Below, piece by piece: positions 54,458 through 62,371 of a DNA stretch of 64,000 bases (its first letter is position 1; each line of letters begins with the position of its first letter). The notes beneath the pieces were generated by a model. That model saw only the letters and a program-made list of their open reading frames with translations, searched no databases and was not told the origin of the DNA. The position numbers and the translations under genes are program-made. The stretch spans positions 434,001 to 498,000 of the forward strand of contig CANMVS010000003.1 in the NCBI GenBank assembly GCA_947501445.1. Direction: 5' to 3'. The stretch comes from an uncultured Rhizobiaceae group bacterium. GTDB lineage: Bacteria; Pseudomonadota; Alphaproteobacteria; Rhizobiales; Rhizobiaceae.

Positions 54458-55339
54458 CTACGATTGATCTTCCATCTGCGCGCTGTACCAGTCGCCTATT
54501 TGCGAAGCTGTCATCCATGCAACGTCATCATGTCCTGCAACATAATCCAGCAAAGCCTCCAGATAACGAATACGGTGCGGTACGCCGGTGATATAGGGGT
54601 GCACGGAAATCGCCATAATGCGGGCGTTTTGCGCGGCCTCCTGGTAGAGGCGGTCAAACTGGTCAATGCCGCGGTTCAAAAGTTCGTCGGAACGGTGGTT
54701 TTGCAGTGCATAGACGGCAATATCATTGGTCTCAACGGTATAGGGGATGGATGTGATGGAGCCATTGGTCGTATTGATTACCTGCGGCAGGTCATCCATG
54801 ACCCAATCACAAACGAATTCAATGCCGTGCTCAACCAGAAGGTCCAGCGTTTCTGCGGTCTGTGTCAAACCTGGGCTTTCCCAACTGCGCGGTGGAGCGC
54901 CCCAAAAATCTGCTATGGTCTGCACAGCATCACCGATGGAACGGCGCTGATCCTTGAGCTTGTGCATGGGCCCCTGAAAATATCCGTGCCCCATGAATTC
55001 CCAGCCTGCGTCTTTTGCCGCGCAGGCAACGCGTGGATATTGGCCACATACGCTGGCATTGATCGCCAGCGTTGCCGGAATGCCGCGGCGTGTCAAAGCC
55101 TCCAACTGACGCCAGAAACCGCAGCGCATGCCGTATTCATGCCAGGACCAGTTTGGCACATCTGGCAACAGCGGCTGGCCCATCGGCGGGGATAACACTG
55201 TACGTGGCATGGCATTTTCGATACGCCATTCTTCAACATTGACGATCACCCACACAGCCATTTTCTTGCCACCGGGGAACACCAGCTTTGGACGATCGAC
55301 GATGGCCTGATAGGGAATTTGGTCGCTAAGCCTCTTCAT
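54458..55339 (-). CDS. polysaccharide-deacetylase-fold amidohydrolase (PuuE-like)
   Basis: 293 residues, NodB/CE4 fold without signal peptide, so cytoplasmic and unlikely to act on cell-wall sugars. MAVWVIVNVEEWRIENAMPRTV, SWHEYGMRCGFWRQLEALTRRGIPATLAINAS, EFMGHGYFQGPMH and SWESPGLTQTAETLDLLVEHGIEFVCDWVMDDLP follow the pattern of PuuE-type allantoinases and related cyclic-amide hydrolases. ATG at 55339 has AAAGGCGG upstream. Lying next to the TRAP genes, it may open a ring in the island's pathway. Substrate not known. Confidence 0.75.
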   Translation of the reverse strand: MKRLSDQIPYQAIVDRPKLVFPGGKKMAVWVIVNVEEWRIENAMPRTVLSPPMGQPLLPDVPNWSWHEYGMRCGFWRQLEALTRRGIPATLAINASVCGQYPRVACAAKDAGWEFMGHGYFQGPMHKLKDQRRSIGDAVQTIADFWGAPPRSWESPGLTQTAETLDLLVEHGIEFVCDWVMDDLPQVINTTNGSITSIPYTVETNDIAVYALQNHRSDELLNRGIDQFDRLYQEAAQNARIMAISVHPYITGVPHRIRYLEALLDYVAGHDDVAWMTASQIGDWYSAQMEDQS

Positions 55340-55359
55340 TGGGCCGCCTTTGACTTTAT

Positions 55360-55406
55360 GGATGCATTCAGGTTTTGAAGGAATCGGCAAAAACTGAATA
55401 GCTTTA
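55360..55406. repeat. dispersed element, copy 6 (hairpin 1 only)
   Basis: Contains CAGGTTTTG, a loop AAGGAATCG and GCAAAAACTGAAT, i.e. hairpin 1 with one arm change, flanked by GGATGCATT; hairpin 2 and the linker are absent. It lies between the tandem TRAP binding-protein and hydrolase genes. Confidence 0.65.
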
Positions 55407-55408
55407 GG

Positions 55409-55428
55409 GGGGGCACAGGTGTGCCCCC
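55409..55428 (-). terminator. GC-rich hairpin after the TRAP binding-protein gene
   Basis: GGGGGCAC and GTGCCCCC form a perfect 8-bp stem with a 4-base loop, nine bases after the stop of the leftward dctP-like gene. No T-run follows, so it is a weak terminator or 3-prime end stabiliser. Confidence 0.55.
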
Positions 55429-55436
55429 GCTCTAAT

Positions 55437-56522
55437 CTACTGCTTGATTTCGTAGACAAAGGGCCATTCATACCCCGTATCAGCAACAGCACCGAGGTAA
55501 GCATTCATGACTTCGGTCCCCGGCATGTTGCGACCGTCTGCTTCCTTGGCCTGGCGTGAGGGAAAATCCGCCAGCGATTGCGCCCATCCGGCGCGCGCTT
55601 CGGGGCCCAGTTCCTTTACCTGAGCGCCAACTTTTTGCAGGCCCTCAAGTCCGGATTTTTGTCTGCCATTGAGTGACTTGCCGGACTGTTCCTCATAGCC
55701 GCGACCAACCTCTTCGATGATTTTTTGAACCTCGGGTGGCAATTTGTCAAAACTGCGCTTGTTCATGGTCAATCCGTTGACGCCCATCGCACCAAAGCCG
55801 ATTTGGGTGTAGTGGGGGGCCGGCTCATAGAATTTGAAACCCAGATAGGCCGATGGAAACATCAGCCAGCCATTGTAGACACCGGTTTGAAGCGACAGAT
55901 AGCCGTCCGGTAATGTGGATTGCACAGGAATGGCACCGGCAAACTCAAGCCACGGCAAATTGGGGCCTGCGCCGCCAATTTTGACGCCCTTCAAATCTTC
56001 GACCTTTTCCCATGGATCCGTTGTTCCAAGGTGGTAATTGTCCCAGCCGTGAAGTCCCAGGAGCTTTTGTTTGTACTCTGTTTCAAAGACATCTGTCAGC
56101 CAGGGCACCTTGTCGTAGACAGCGCGTGCTGCCTGCATTTCCTGCTCGGAATCCTGCGGTCCGAACGGCGCATAATAGGGAAAATTATGCAAAAACAGTT
56201 TCGCCGGTTCGAAACAGAAACAATAGGCGCCGATATCCAGAATGCCCGATTGTACGGCCTCAAGGGTTTCTGCAACCCCGGCAATGGCGCCGCCATATCC
56301 TTCGACAAACTCCACTTCGTGGTCTGTCTCCTCGGCGACGCGGCGTTTGACTTCGGGCACAAAATAGTTGGCCACGTCTGCCACATAGACTGCCGGACCA
56401 TTCGGATGCCCCGCCCCCACACGCAATGTGAATGTTTCAGCACTGGCGGGTACAGTCATGCTCCAGGCACCAGCCAGTACCAGCGCCGATGTAATCCCTT
56501 TGGTGATTTTCTTAGAATTCAT
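55437..56522 (-). CDS. TRAP transporter solute-binding protein (DctP family)
   Basis: 361 residues with signal peptide (SALVLAGAWSMTVPASA). Mature protein: TFTLRVGAGHPNGPAVYVADVANYFVPEVKRR, then EDLKGVKIGGAGPNLPWLEFAGAIPVQSTLPDGYLSLQTGVYNGWLMFP, the DctP pattern with the ligand-binding region near GGAGPNL, where many family members carry the carboxylate-binding Arg. GGGAGG precedes the start pair ATGATG. It is divergent from the membrane subunit genes, with an island operator upstream. An organic acid ligand is likely. Confidence 0.85.
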   Translation of the reverse strand: MNSKKITKGITSALVLAGAWSMTVPASAETFTLRVGAGHPNGPAVYVADVANYFVPEVKRRVAEETDHEVEFVEGYGGAIAGVAETLEAVQSGILDIGAYCFCFEPAKLFLHNFPYYAPFGPQDSEQEMQAARAVYDKVPWLTDVFETEYKQKLLGLHGWDNYHLGTTDPWEKVEDLKGVKIGGAGPNLPWLEFAGAIPVQSTLPDGYLSLQTGVYNGWLMFPSAYLGFKFYEPAPHYTQIGFGAMGVNGLTMNKRSFDKLPPEVQKIIEEVGRGYEEQSGKSLNGRQKSGLEGLQKVGAQVKELGPEARAGWAQSLADFPSRQAKEADGRNMPGTEVMNAYLGAVADTGYEWPFVYEIKQ

Positions 56523-56838
56523 CATTTCCTCCCTTGCCAGGCACACACAATGTGACGCCCTGCTATATTGTTTTGGCATTTGCGCATTTTTATGCGTCTT
56601 ATTTATCGATCGCTAAACAAGTGCTTATTTCCACACAAACGAGGTGCGTGGTCAAGTGGGTGCAGATCTGTTGGCTAAACAATAGTGAAAATTCAGCCGG
56701 TCATGCCACACGCATGCGTATGATATTTTTTGATGCTCCATATCAGCTTTTCTTATTTATCACTTGATTAATAGGCTTGAGCAAGAGGCCGCCATCCGCT
56801 AGCCTGCGTGCAAATGAAGGCACTGGGAGGAGCAATTC
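56523..56838. other. divergent TRAP promoter region
   Basis: Separates the binding-protein gene (leftward) from the two membrane subunit genes (rightward). It holds a clear island operator at 56602-56617 and a weak one (TTTATCACTTGATTAA, 12 of 16 matches) at 56756-56771, which would serve the rightward promoter. Confidence 0.6.
56602..56617. promoter_or_regulatory. island operator, fourth copy (TTTATCGATCGCTAAA)
   Basis: Differs from the perfect palindrome at 42826 by a single base, 13.8 kb away. It lies 80 bases upstream of the TRAP binding-protein start, placing the transporter in the same regulon as the monooxygenase and molybdenum enzyme. Confidence 0.8.
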
Positions 56839-57345
56839 ATGGGAGGAGCGATCTGGCTCGCGCGCGTCATCCATCTGATTTCGGCATTTTGGACGCTGGG
56901 ATTGGCTTTGCTCATATTCACGGATGTGTTTGGTCGCGGATTGCTCAATAGCCCGGTACCCGGAACCAAGGAGATTGTGCAAAACTCCATAGTCGCCATC
57001 ACTTTCCTGCAATTGCCACTGGCGATCTATGGGGGCTCCATGCTGCGCACCTCAATTTTTGCAGACGCGGTTCCCCTCAGGATGAGACTTGTTTTGCGGA
57101 CCTTTGCATCCCTATTGGGCATTGCTTTTCTCCTCGGTCTGGTCATCAGCACCTGGGAGCCGCTGATGGATGCCTATCGTATTGGCGAATATGAGGGCGA
57201 GGGGGCCTTACGGGTGCCAACCTGGCCTGTGCGCGGCGGCGTATTGGTTATGTCCGCCTTTGGCGCTGTCGCCTATTGCATGATGATCATTTTCGACTGG
57301 CAGGGAAGGCTGATCGACGAGTATCAGGCGCCCGGGTCAGCATAG
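56839..57345 (+). CDS. TRAP transporter small membrane subunit (DctQ)
   Basis: 168 residues, four helices. LIFTDVFGRGLLNSPVPGTKEIVQNSIVAITFLQLPLAIYGGSMLRTSIFADAVP is the conserved DctQ core. It joins DctM in the inner membrane. GGGAGGAG precedes the ATG. Confidence 0.88.
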   Translation: MGGAIWLARVIHLISAFWTLGLALLIFTDVFGRGLLNSPVPGTKEIVQNSIVAITFLQLPLAIYGGSMLRTSIFADAVPLRMRLVLRTFASLLGIAFLLGLVISTWEPLMDAYRIGEYEGEGALRVPTWPVRGGVLVMSAFGAVAYCMMIIFDWQGRLIDEYQAPGSA

Positions 57346-57387
57346 TGAATTGTCCGCATCACTCAAAATCAGATAGGGGACCGGTTC

Positions 57388-58707
57388 ATGGGTGGTGATA
57401 TTGCTCTGTGGATGCTGGCGCTGCTTGTCAGTCTCATTCTTCTCGGCGTGCATATTGCCGTAGCCTTTGCCATCTGCAGTGCGCTTGGCGTGTGGCTGAT
57501 GCTGGGCAGCATGGAGGCCGCGCTGGCCATTTTGGGCAATACGGCATTTGAGGCGGTTCGAAAGGATGTTTTCGCGGTCATACCGCTCTTTGTGCTTATG
57601 GGTGATTTCATCGCCCGCTCCGGGGCGGCGGCGGATTTATACCGCATATGCGACAGGGGTTTGCGGCGATTGCCTGGCCGTCTTGCCATTGCAACGATTG
57701 CAGGCAATACGGTTTTTGCGGCTGTAACAGGTGTTTCAATTGCGGCGGCGGCAGCCTTTTCACGCATCGCCTATCCGGAAATGCGAAAAATCGGATACAA
57801 GCAGACTTTTGCTTTGGGGGCTGTTGCCGGTTCCGCCTGCCTTGGCATGCTGATCCCGCCATCGGTGCTGCTGATTGTCTGGGCCATTCTTACCGAAATG
57901 AGTGTTGGCGCGCTGTTTGTTGCAGGCATCATTCCAGGTATCCTGCTGGCGCTGCTGTTTTCCACCTATGTGGTGGTCGCTGCCATCCGAAACCCATCAA
58001 TTGCGCCACCATTTGATGATGATCTTGTGGAGATGACACCCGCCGAAATTCGTTCAGAGCTTATCGGCGGGTTTGGTATATTGTTTTTGATCCTGCTGGT
58101 GATTGGTGGCATCTGGTTCGGCTTTTTTACACCCACGGAAGCTGCCGGTTTTGGTGCTATTGGCGCTTTGTTGATCGGCGTTGCCAAGGGGATGCGGTTC
58201 AAGGCCATAACGGAAGCCCTGTTTCAGGCGGGCAAGACCACCGCGCCCATCATGTTGTTGCTGATCACCGCGCAGATGTACTCCCGTCTGCTCGCCATTG
58301 GCGGCACGGTCAACTATATCAAATCGCTGTTTTTGACCATCGGCGTGGATCCATTGCTGGTCATCGCTCTGATGGTTGTGATTTGGATCCTGCTTGGCAT
58401 GCTGATTGATTCCGTATCAATCATCCTGTTGACCGTTCCGATCTTCTCGCCCATCGCCATGGCGATGGGCTATGACCCGCTATCCTTTGCCATCTTCGGC
58501 ATCCTGATCATTGAAGCAGGCCTGCTGACGCCGCCCTTTGGGCTGTTGGTCTATACGGTCAAGGGGTCGGTGCCCGATCCGACCGTCACCTTGTCCAAAA
58601 TATTTATCGGCTCATTTCCCTATTTTTTGCTCATTCTTGTTGCCGCCTTCATTGTTTTGCTGGTGCCATGGTTGGCGACCGCGCTGCCGGCGTTCATGTT
58701 GCGATAG
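57388..58707 (+). CDS. TRAP transporter large membrane subunit (DctM)
   Basis: 439 residues, about 12 helices. FAVIPLFVLMGDFIARSGAAADLYR, GNTVFAAVTGVSIAAAAAFSRIAYPEMRKIGYKQTFALGAVAGSACLGMLIPPSVLLIVW and ILLTVPIFSPIAMAMGYDPLSFAIFGILIIEAGLLTPPFGLLVYTVKG are the DctM signature segments. It forms the sodium-driven channel. AGGGGA precedes the ATG; 42 bases after dctQ. Confidence 0.9.
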   Translation: MGGDIALWMLALLVSLILLGVHIAVAFAICSALGVWLMLGSMEAALAILGNTAFEAVRKDVFAVIPLFVLMGDFIARSGAAADLYRICDRGLRRLPGRLAIATIAGNTVFAAVTGVSIAAAAAFSRIAYPEMRKIGYKQTFALGAVAGSACLGMLIPPSVLLIVWAILTEMSVGALFVAGIIPGILLALLFSTYVVVAAIRNPSIAPPFDDDLVEMTPAEIRSELIGGFGILFLILLVIGGIWFGFFTPTEAAGFGAIGALLIGVAKGMRFKAITEALFQAGKTTAPIMLLLITAQMYSRLLAIGGTVNYIKSLFLTIGVDPLLVIALMVVIWILLGMLIDSVSIILLTVPIFSPIAMAMGYDPLSFAIFGILIIEAGLLTPPFGLLVYTVKGSVPDPTVTLSKIFIGSFPYFLLILVAAFIVLLVPWLATALPAFMLR

Positions 58708-58730
58708 GAATGGCATGCCGGGAAAACGAT

Positions 58731-59522
58731 TTATCCGCTGAGGTGGCGTGAGCCAGGTGCTGGCGGTGTTTCTGCAGGTCCTGCAAAACATTGGGCGTTG
58801 GCCATCCATTCACTGGCAACAGGACCTGTGATTTTCAGGTTCGTATCACCGATGCTGCGCGTCTGTGTAACCACTTGCGCAAATTCCACAGCCGAACCCT
58901 CAATACATTCGCTTTGTGAGGGCTCGCTAATTTCCCACTGTACACCGGACGGTGCGATCAGCTTCAGTTCGGGTATCGGCTCGGTTGCTTCCTTGCCGCG
59001 CACCTTGAACGACCAGCCATAGGTATTGACGCCCAATACAACGATATTTCGGATACGATCGTCTTCTGTACGCCTGATACCCAATAGATCAAAAACCTCA
59101 TGACCGTGTGCCCAGGTTTCCATTTGCCGTGCTGTCATGGACGAACGGACAGACATGTCAGGACCCGCCCATTTTACCCGCTGCTTTGGATCAAGTTTGC
59201 TCCAGCGTGCACCCATGTCTTGATAGAGCGCTCGCCAATTTGTCACAAGATCAAACCCGCGTTCAACAATGGCCTCGTTTTCCACGGGACGCAGACCGGT
59301 TCCTGATATGCTTGCCATCATCTTCGCCATCATGGCCTGGAACGCATCCTGATCCGTCAGCGACAGATCTGCCGCTTTGTTCCAAAAATGCAAATGGACC
59401 AGAACATCATTGATCGTCCAACCCTTGAATTGTGTCGCGCGGTCAAAGTCCTGGCGCGGCAGATCAACAAGAATTGCCGCCAGCGCCTCACTCTCATCCA
59501 GAAAATCCTGCGCCTGTTCCAT
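58731..59522 (-). CDS. TIGR03084/DinB-like (mycothiol maleylpyruvate isomerase fold) protein
   Basis: 263 residues. MEQAQDFLDESEALAAILVDLP, DFDRATQFKGWTINDVLVHLHFWNKAADLSL and ARQMETWAHGHEVFDLLGIRR match the TIGR03084 family, with His residues (VLVHLHFW, WAHGHE) in the metal positions of the DinB/MDMPI fold. The family was described mainly from actinobacteria and has no defined reaction. Here it is the last gene of the acyl-CoA carboxylase operon, 36 bases after the biotin carboxylase gene, so a step in the same pathway is likely. Confidence 0.75.
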   Translation of the reverse strand: MEQAQDFLDESEALAAILVDLPRQDFDRATQFKGWTINDVLVHLHFWNKAADLSLTDQDAFQAMMAKMMASISGTGLRPVENEAIVERGFDLVTNWRALYQDMGARWSKLDPKQRVKWAGPDMSVRSSMTARQMETWAHGHEVFDLLGIRRTEDDRIRNIVVLGVNTYGWSFKVRGKEATEPIPELKLIAPSGVQWEISEPSQSECIEGSAVEFAQVVTQTRSIGDTNLKITGPVASEWMANAQCFAGPAETPPAPGSRHLSG

Positions 59523-59558
59523 ATTACATCTCCAAAAGACTGATCGTTGCTCCGGTGG

Positions 59559-61550
59559 CTACGTGACTGCAGCCGTGGGTTCCTCAATTTCAACAATCAC
59601 ATCACCTGCTGCGATCTGACTGTCCAGACGCACGCCCACCGATTTGATCACACCATCGACATGTGCGGTGATCTGGTGCTGCATTTTCATGGCTTCCAGC
59701 ACAGCCAGAACATCGCCTTTGGCAACTGTCTGCCCCTCAACGGCGACCAGATCAATAATCAGTCCGGGCATGGGCGCCAATATCTGGCCGCCACCGCTGG
59801 CTGTCTTGTCGTCCTGTCCTGGCTGCACACGGTGAAAGACATAACGCCATTGGCCTATTGCCAGGCCAAGATCACCCCGGTTGTTGACGAGGCCGGTGGC
59901 GAACACAGTGCGCCCGTCAATCCGGCAGGACACGGCAGCATCCTCTTCGGCGTCAACAGATATTGATATGGTGTCGTCTTTGGTTTTGATGGTCCACATA
60001 GACCCCATGCATCGCACGACGAGGTTAAATGTTTCGCTGTTGCTCGTCAGTTGCAATGGAACCGGCGGTAACGCCGAACTGGACCAGCCGAGCTGCGTTC
60101 TGGAAACATATCCGGCTCTTGCGAAAGCATCATTTTGTTCCTTTCGCAAAAATAATACGGCAGCCAGCGCCGCATCTGCGGCCGAGGGAACAGGTAGTTC
60201 TATGCCACTGGCAAAGGTTTCTTCGATGAATGCTGTGGTGGCCTCGCCTTTAACAAATGTGTCCGTTTCCAGCGCCTCTATAAGGAAGGTGGCATTGCTG
60301 GTTGGCCCAAACAGTACCGAGGCACGCAGGGCCTTGGTCAAGCGGTTGTGGGCGACCTGTCGGTCGGGGCCCCAGGCGATAATCTTCGCCAGCATCGGGT
60401 CGTAATAGGGTGAAACTTCCATCCCGGTACAAATGCCATCATCTACCCGCACCCCTTTTGCGATGGCGGGTCGCCACAGGTCAATCACCCCTGTCACCGG
60501 AAGGAAATCCTGCGCCGGGTCTTCGGCGTACAGCCGCACCTCCATGGCATGACCATCCAGCCTGACGTCCTCCTGTTTGAGGGGTAATGGGTTGCCCTGC
60601 GCAACGGATAACTGCAAGGCGACCAGATCAAGCCCGGTGACCATTTCTGTAACCGGATGCTCGACCTGCAATCGTGTGTTCATTTCAAGAAAGTAGAAAT
60701 TCCCCGAAGCATCAAGCAGGAACTCAACGGTTCCTGCGCCGCAATAGTCCACGGCTTTTGCCGCGGCGATGGCTGCCGAACCCATCTGCGCCCGAAGGTG
60801 CGGTGTCATCACCGGGCAGGGGGATTCCTCAATAACCTTTTGATGTCGGCGTTGAACCGAGCAATCCCGCTCGCCAAGGTGAATGTAATTGCCCTGGCTA
60901 TCGGCAAAAATCTGTATCTCGACATGGCGGGGCCTTTGAATAGCCTTTTCAAGTATCAATGTACCCGATCCAAAAGCACTGATCGCCTCTGAGCGCGCCA
61001 GCGACAGTGCATTTTCCAGATCTTCGCATTTGTCCACCAGCCGCATGCCACGACCGCCACCGCCGGCTGCCGCCTTGACCATGAGCGGGTAGCCGATGGT
61101 TTCTGCGGCCTTGATCAGAACAGCGTCGCTTTGGTCCGCTTCCTGATAACCAGGCACACAGGGCACGCCCGCGGCAATCATCAGCCGTTTGGCTTCCGCC
61201 TTGTTGCCCATCAGGTAAATGGCTCTGGCGCTGGGACCGACAAAGACCAGACCTGCATCGTTTACGGCTTCGGCGAACCCGTCATTCTCCGACAAAAAAC
61301 CGTAGCCTGGATGGACTGCGGTGGCACCGGTCTTTTTTGCCGCTTTGAGGATCCTTTGCGGATCCAGATAGCTTTGTCCAACAGGTCCCGGGCCAATCAG
61401 CACCGCCTCATCAGCCATCAGGACATGTGGTGCATTGCTGTCAGCCTGTGAATAAACCGCGATGGTACGCAGCCCAAGGTCACGTGCCGTGCGCAGTATC
61501 CGGCAGGCGATTTCGCCACGATTGGCGACAAGAAGGGAATTAAATGCCAA
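59559..61550 (-). CDS. acyl-CoA carboxylase alpha subunit (biotin carboxylase and biotin carrier)
   Basis: 663 residues. Biotin carboxylase domain: SLLVANRGEIACRILRTARDLG, ATP-grasp GGGGRGMRLV, then EKAIQRPRHVEIQIFADSQGNYIHLGERDCSVQRRHQKVIEESP and EMNTRLQVEHPVTEMVTGLDLV. The C-terminal carrier domain has VLEAMKMQHQI, whose Lys is biotinylated. Length fits methylcrotonyl- or geranyl-CoA carboxylase alpha. The start is a TTG at 61550, two codons past the enoyl-CoA hydratase stop; it is chosen because the family starts there, and the ribosome site is weak. It partners the beta subunit at 62372. Confidence 0.85.
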   Translation of the reverse strand: MAFNSLLVANRGEIACRILRTARDLGLRTIAVYSQADSNAPHVLMADEAVLIGPGPVGQSYLDPQRILKAAKKTGATAVHPGYGFLSENDGFAEAVNDAGLVFVGPSARAIYLMGNKAEAKRLMIAAGVPCVPGYQEADQSDAVLIKAAETIGYPLMVKAAAGGGGRGMRLVDKCEDLENALSLARSEAISAFGSGTLILEKAIQRPRHVEIQIFADSQGNYIHLGERDCSVQRRHQKVIEESPCPVMTPHLRAQMGSAAIAAAKAVDYCGAGTVEFLLDASGNFYFLEMNTRLQVEHPVTEMVTGLDLVALQLSVAQGNPLPLKQEDVRLDGHAMEVRLYAEDPAQDFLPVTGVIDLWRPAIAKGVRVDDGICTGMEVSPYYDPMLAKIIAWGPDRQVAHNRLTKALRASVLFGPTSNATFLIEALETDTFVKGEATTAFIEETFASGIELPVPSAADAALAAVLFLRKEQNDAFARAGYVSRTQLGWSSSALPPVPLQLTSNSETFNLVVRCMGSMWTIKTKDDTISISVDAEEDAAVSCRIDGRTVFATGLVNNRGDLGLAIGQWRYVFHRVQPGQDDKTASGGGQILAPMPGLIIDLVAVEGQTVAKGDVLAVLEAMKMQHQITAHVDGVIKSVGVRLDSQIAAGDVIVEIEEPTAAVT

Positions 61551-61554
61551 GCGC

Positions 61555-62361
61555 TCAGTCCTCTGCCCAATGGGGTTTGCGTTTTTCGAAAAAGCTTGCA
61601 ATGCCCTCACGTCCTTCATCGGACAACATGCGTTCTGCAAAACTTTCTGCAGCCATCCGGGCCTGTTCCTCGCGATTAAGCTCAGGGATCGAAAGGATCA
61701 GTTTTTTTGTTTCCGCAACGGCACCCGGGGCGCAGCGCCTGACCTGTTTTTGTATTGTTGCAATCTGTGCATCAATGGCCGATGCACCCGACACGCAAAT
61801 ATCAACCAGACCCACATTAACAGCATCATCGCCCTGCAGGCTTGAGGCCAGCAACATGAGCCGTCGTCCCTGACGTTCACCGAGGCGTTTGAGCACAAAT
61901 GGCGATATTTGGGCAGGCGTCAGTCCGATCATTGTTTCAGTGAGGGAAAATCGTGCATGTGCATCGGCAATAACCACATCACCGACACAGGTCAGTCCAA
62001 ATCCGCCGGCCATCGCTGCACCTTCCACAGCCATGACGGTGACCTGGGGCAATGTGTTTATTTCATCAAACAACGCTGCAGCACCAAGACTGAGTTTGAC
62101 AACATCATCGTGGCTGCCACCACCCTGGAATGCTGTTTTGAATGACTTCAGATCCCCGCCCGCACAAAATATGCCGCCCCGCCCCCGAAAGGTGACACCC
62201 CTGATATCGCGGCGATCACGAATTGACTTGCAAACGGCGAACAGGTCATGGACCCGCTCATTTGTCAGCGGGTTGCGAATTTCCGGCTGATTGAACCAGA
62301 CATTTAGCCAGCCATTGTCCAGCTCGACGTCGAGTGATCCGGTTTCAGGAATATCCCGCAT
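61555..62361 (-). CDS. enoyl-CoA hydratase/isomerase family protein
   Basis: 268 residues, crotonase fold. The oxyanion-hole segments are FCAGGDLKSFK and AMAGGFGLTCVGDVVIADAHARFSLTE, and TMIGLTPAQISPFVLKRLG is the helical part. Lying between carboxylase beta and alpha genes, it occupies the place of methylglutaconyl-CoA hydratase (leucine pathway) or AtuE (acyclic terpene pathway). ATG at 62361 has GGAGTGAC upstream and lies 10 bases after the beta subunit stop. Confidence 0.82.
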   Translation of the reverse strand: MRDIPETGSLDVELDNGWLNVWFNQPEIRNPLTNERVHDLFAVCKSIRDRRDIRGVTFRGRGGIFCAGGDLKSFKTAFQGGGSHDDVVKLSLGAAALFDEINTLPQVTVMAVEGAAMAGGFGLTCVGDVVIADAHARFSLTETMIGLTPAQISPFVLKRLGERQGRRLMLLASSLQGDDAVNVGLVDICVSGASAIDAQIATIQKQVRRCAPGAVAETKKLILSIPELNREEQARMAAESFAERMLSDEGREGIASFFEKRKPHWAED

Positions 62362-62371
62362 GATGTCACTC

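Noticed and set aside
54449-55195. 248-codon open frame on the plus strand
   Set aside because: Antisense to the polysaccharide-deacetylase-like gene, which has clear family motifs in its own frame.
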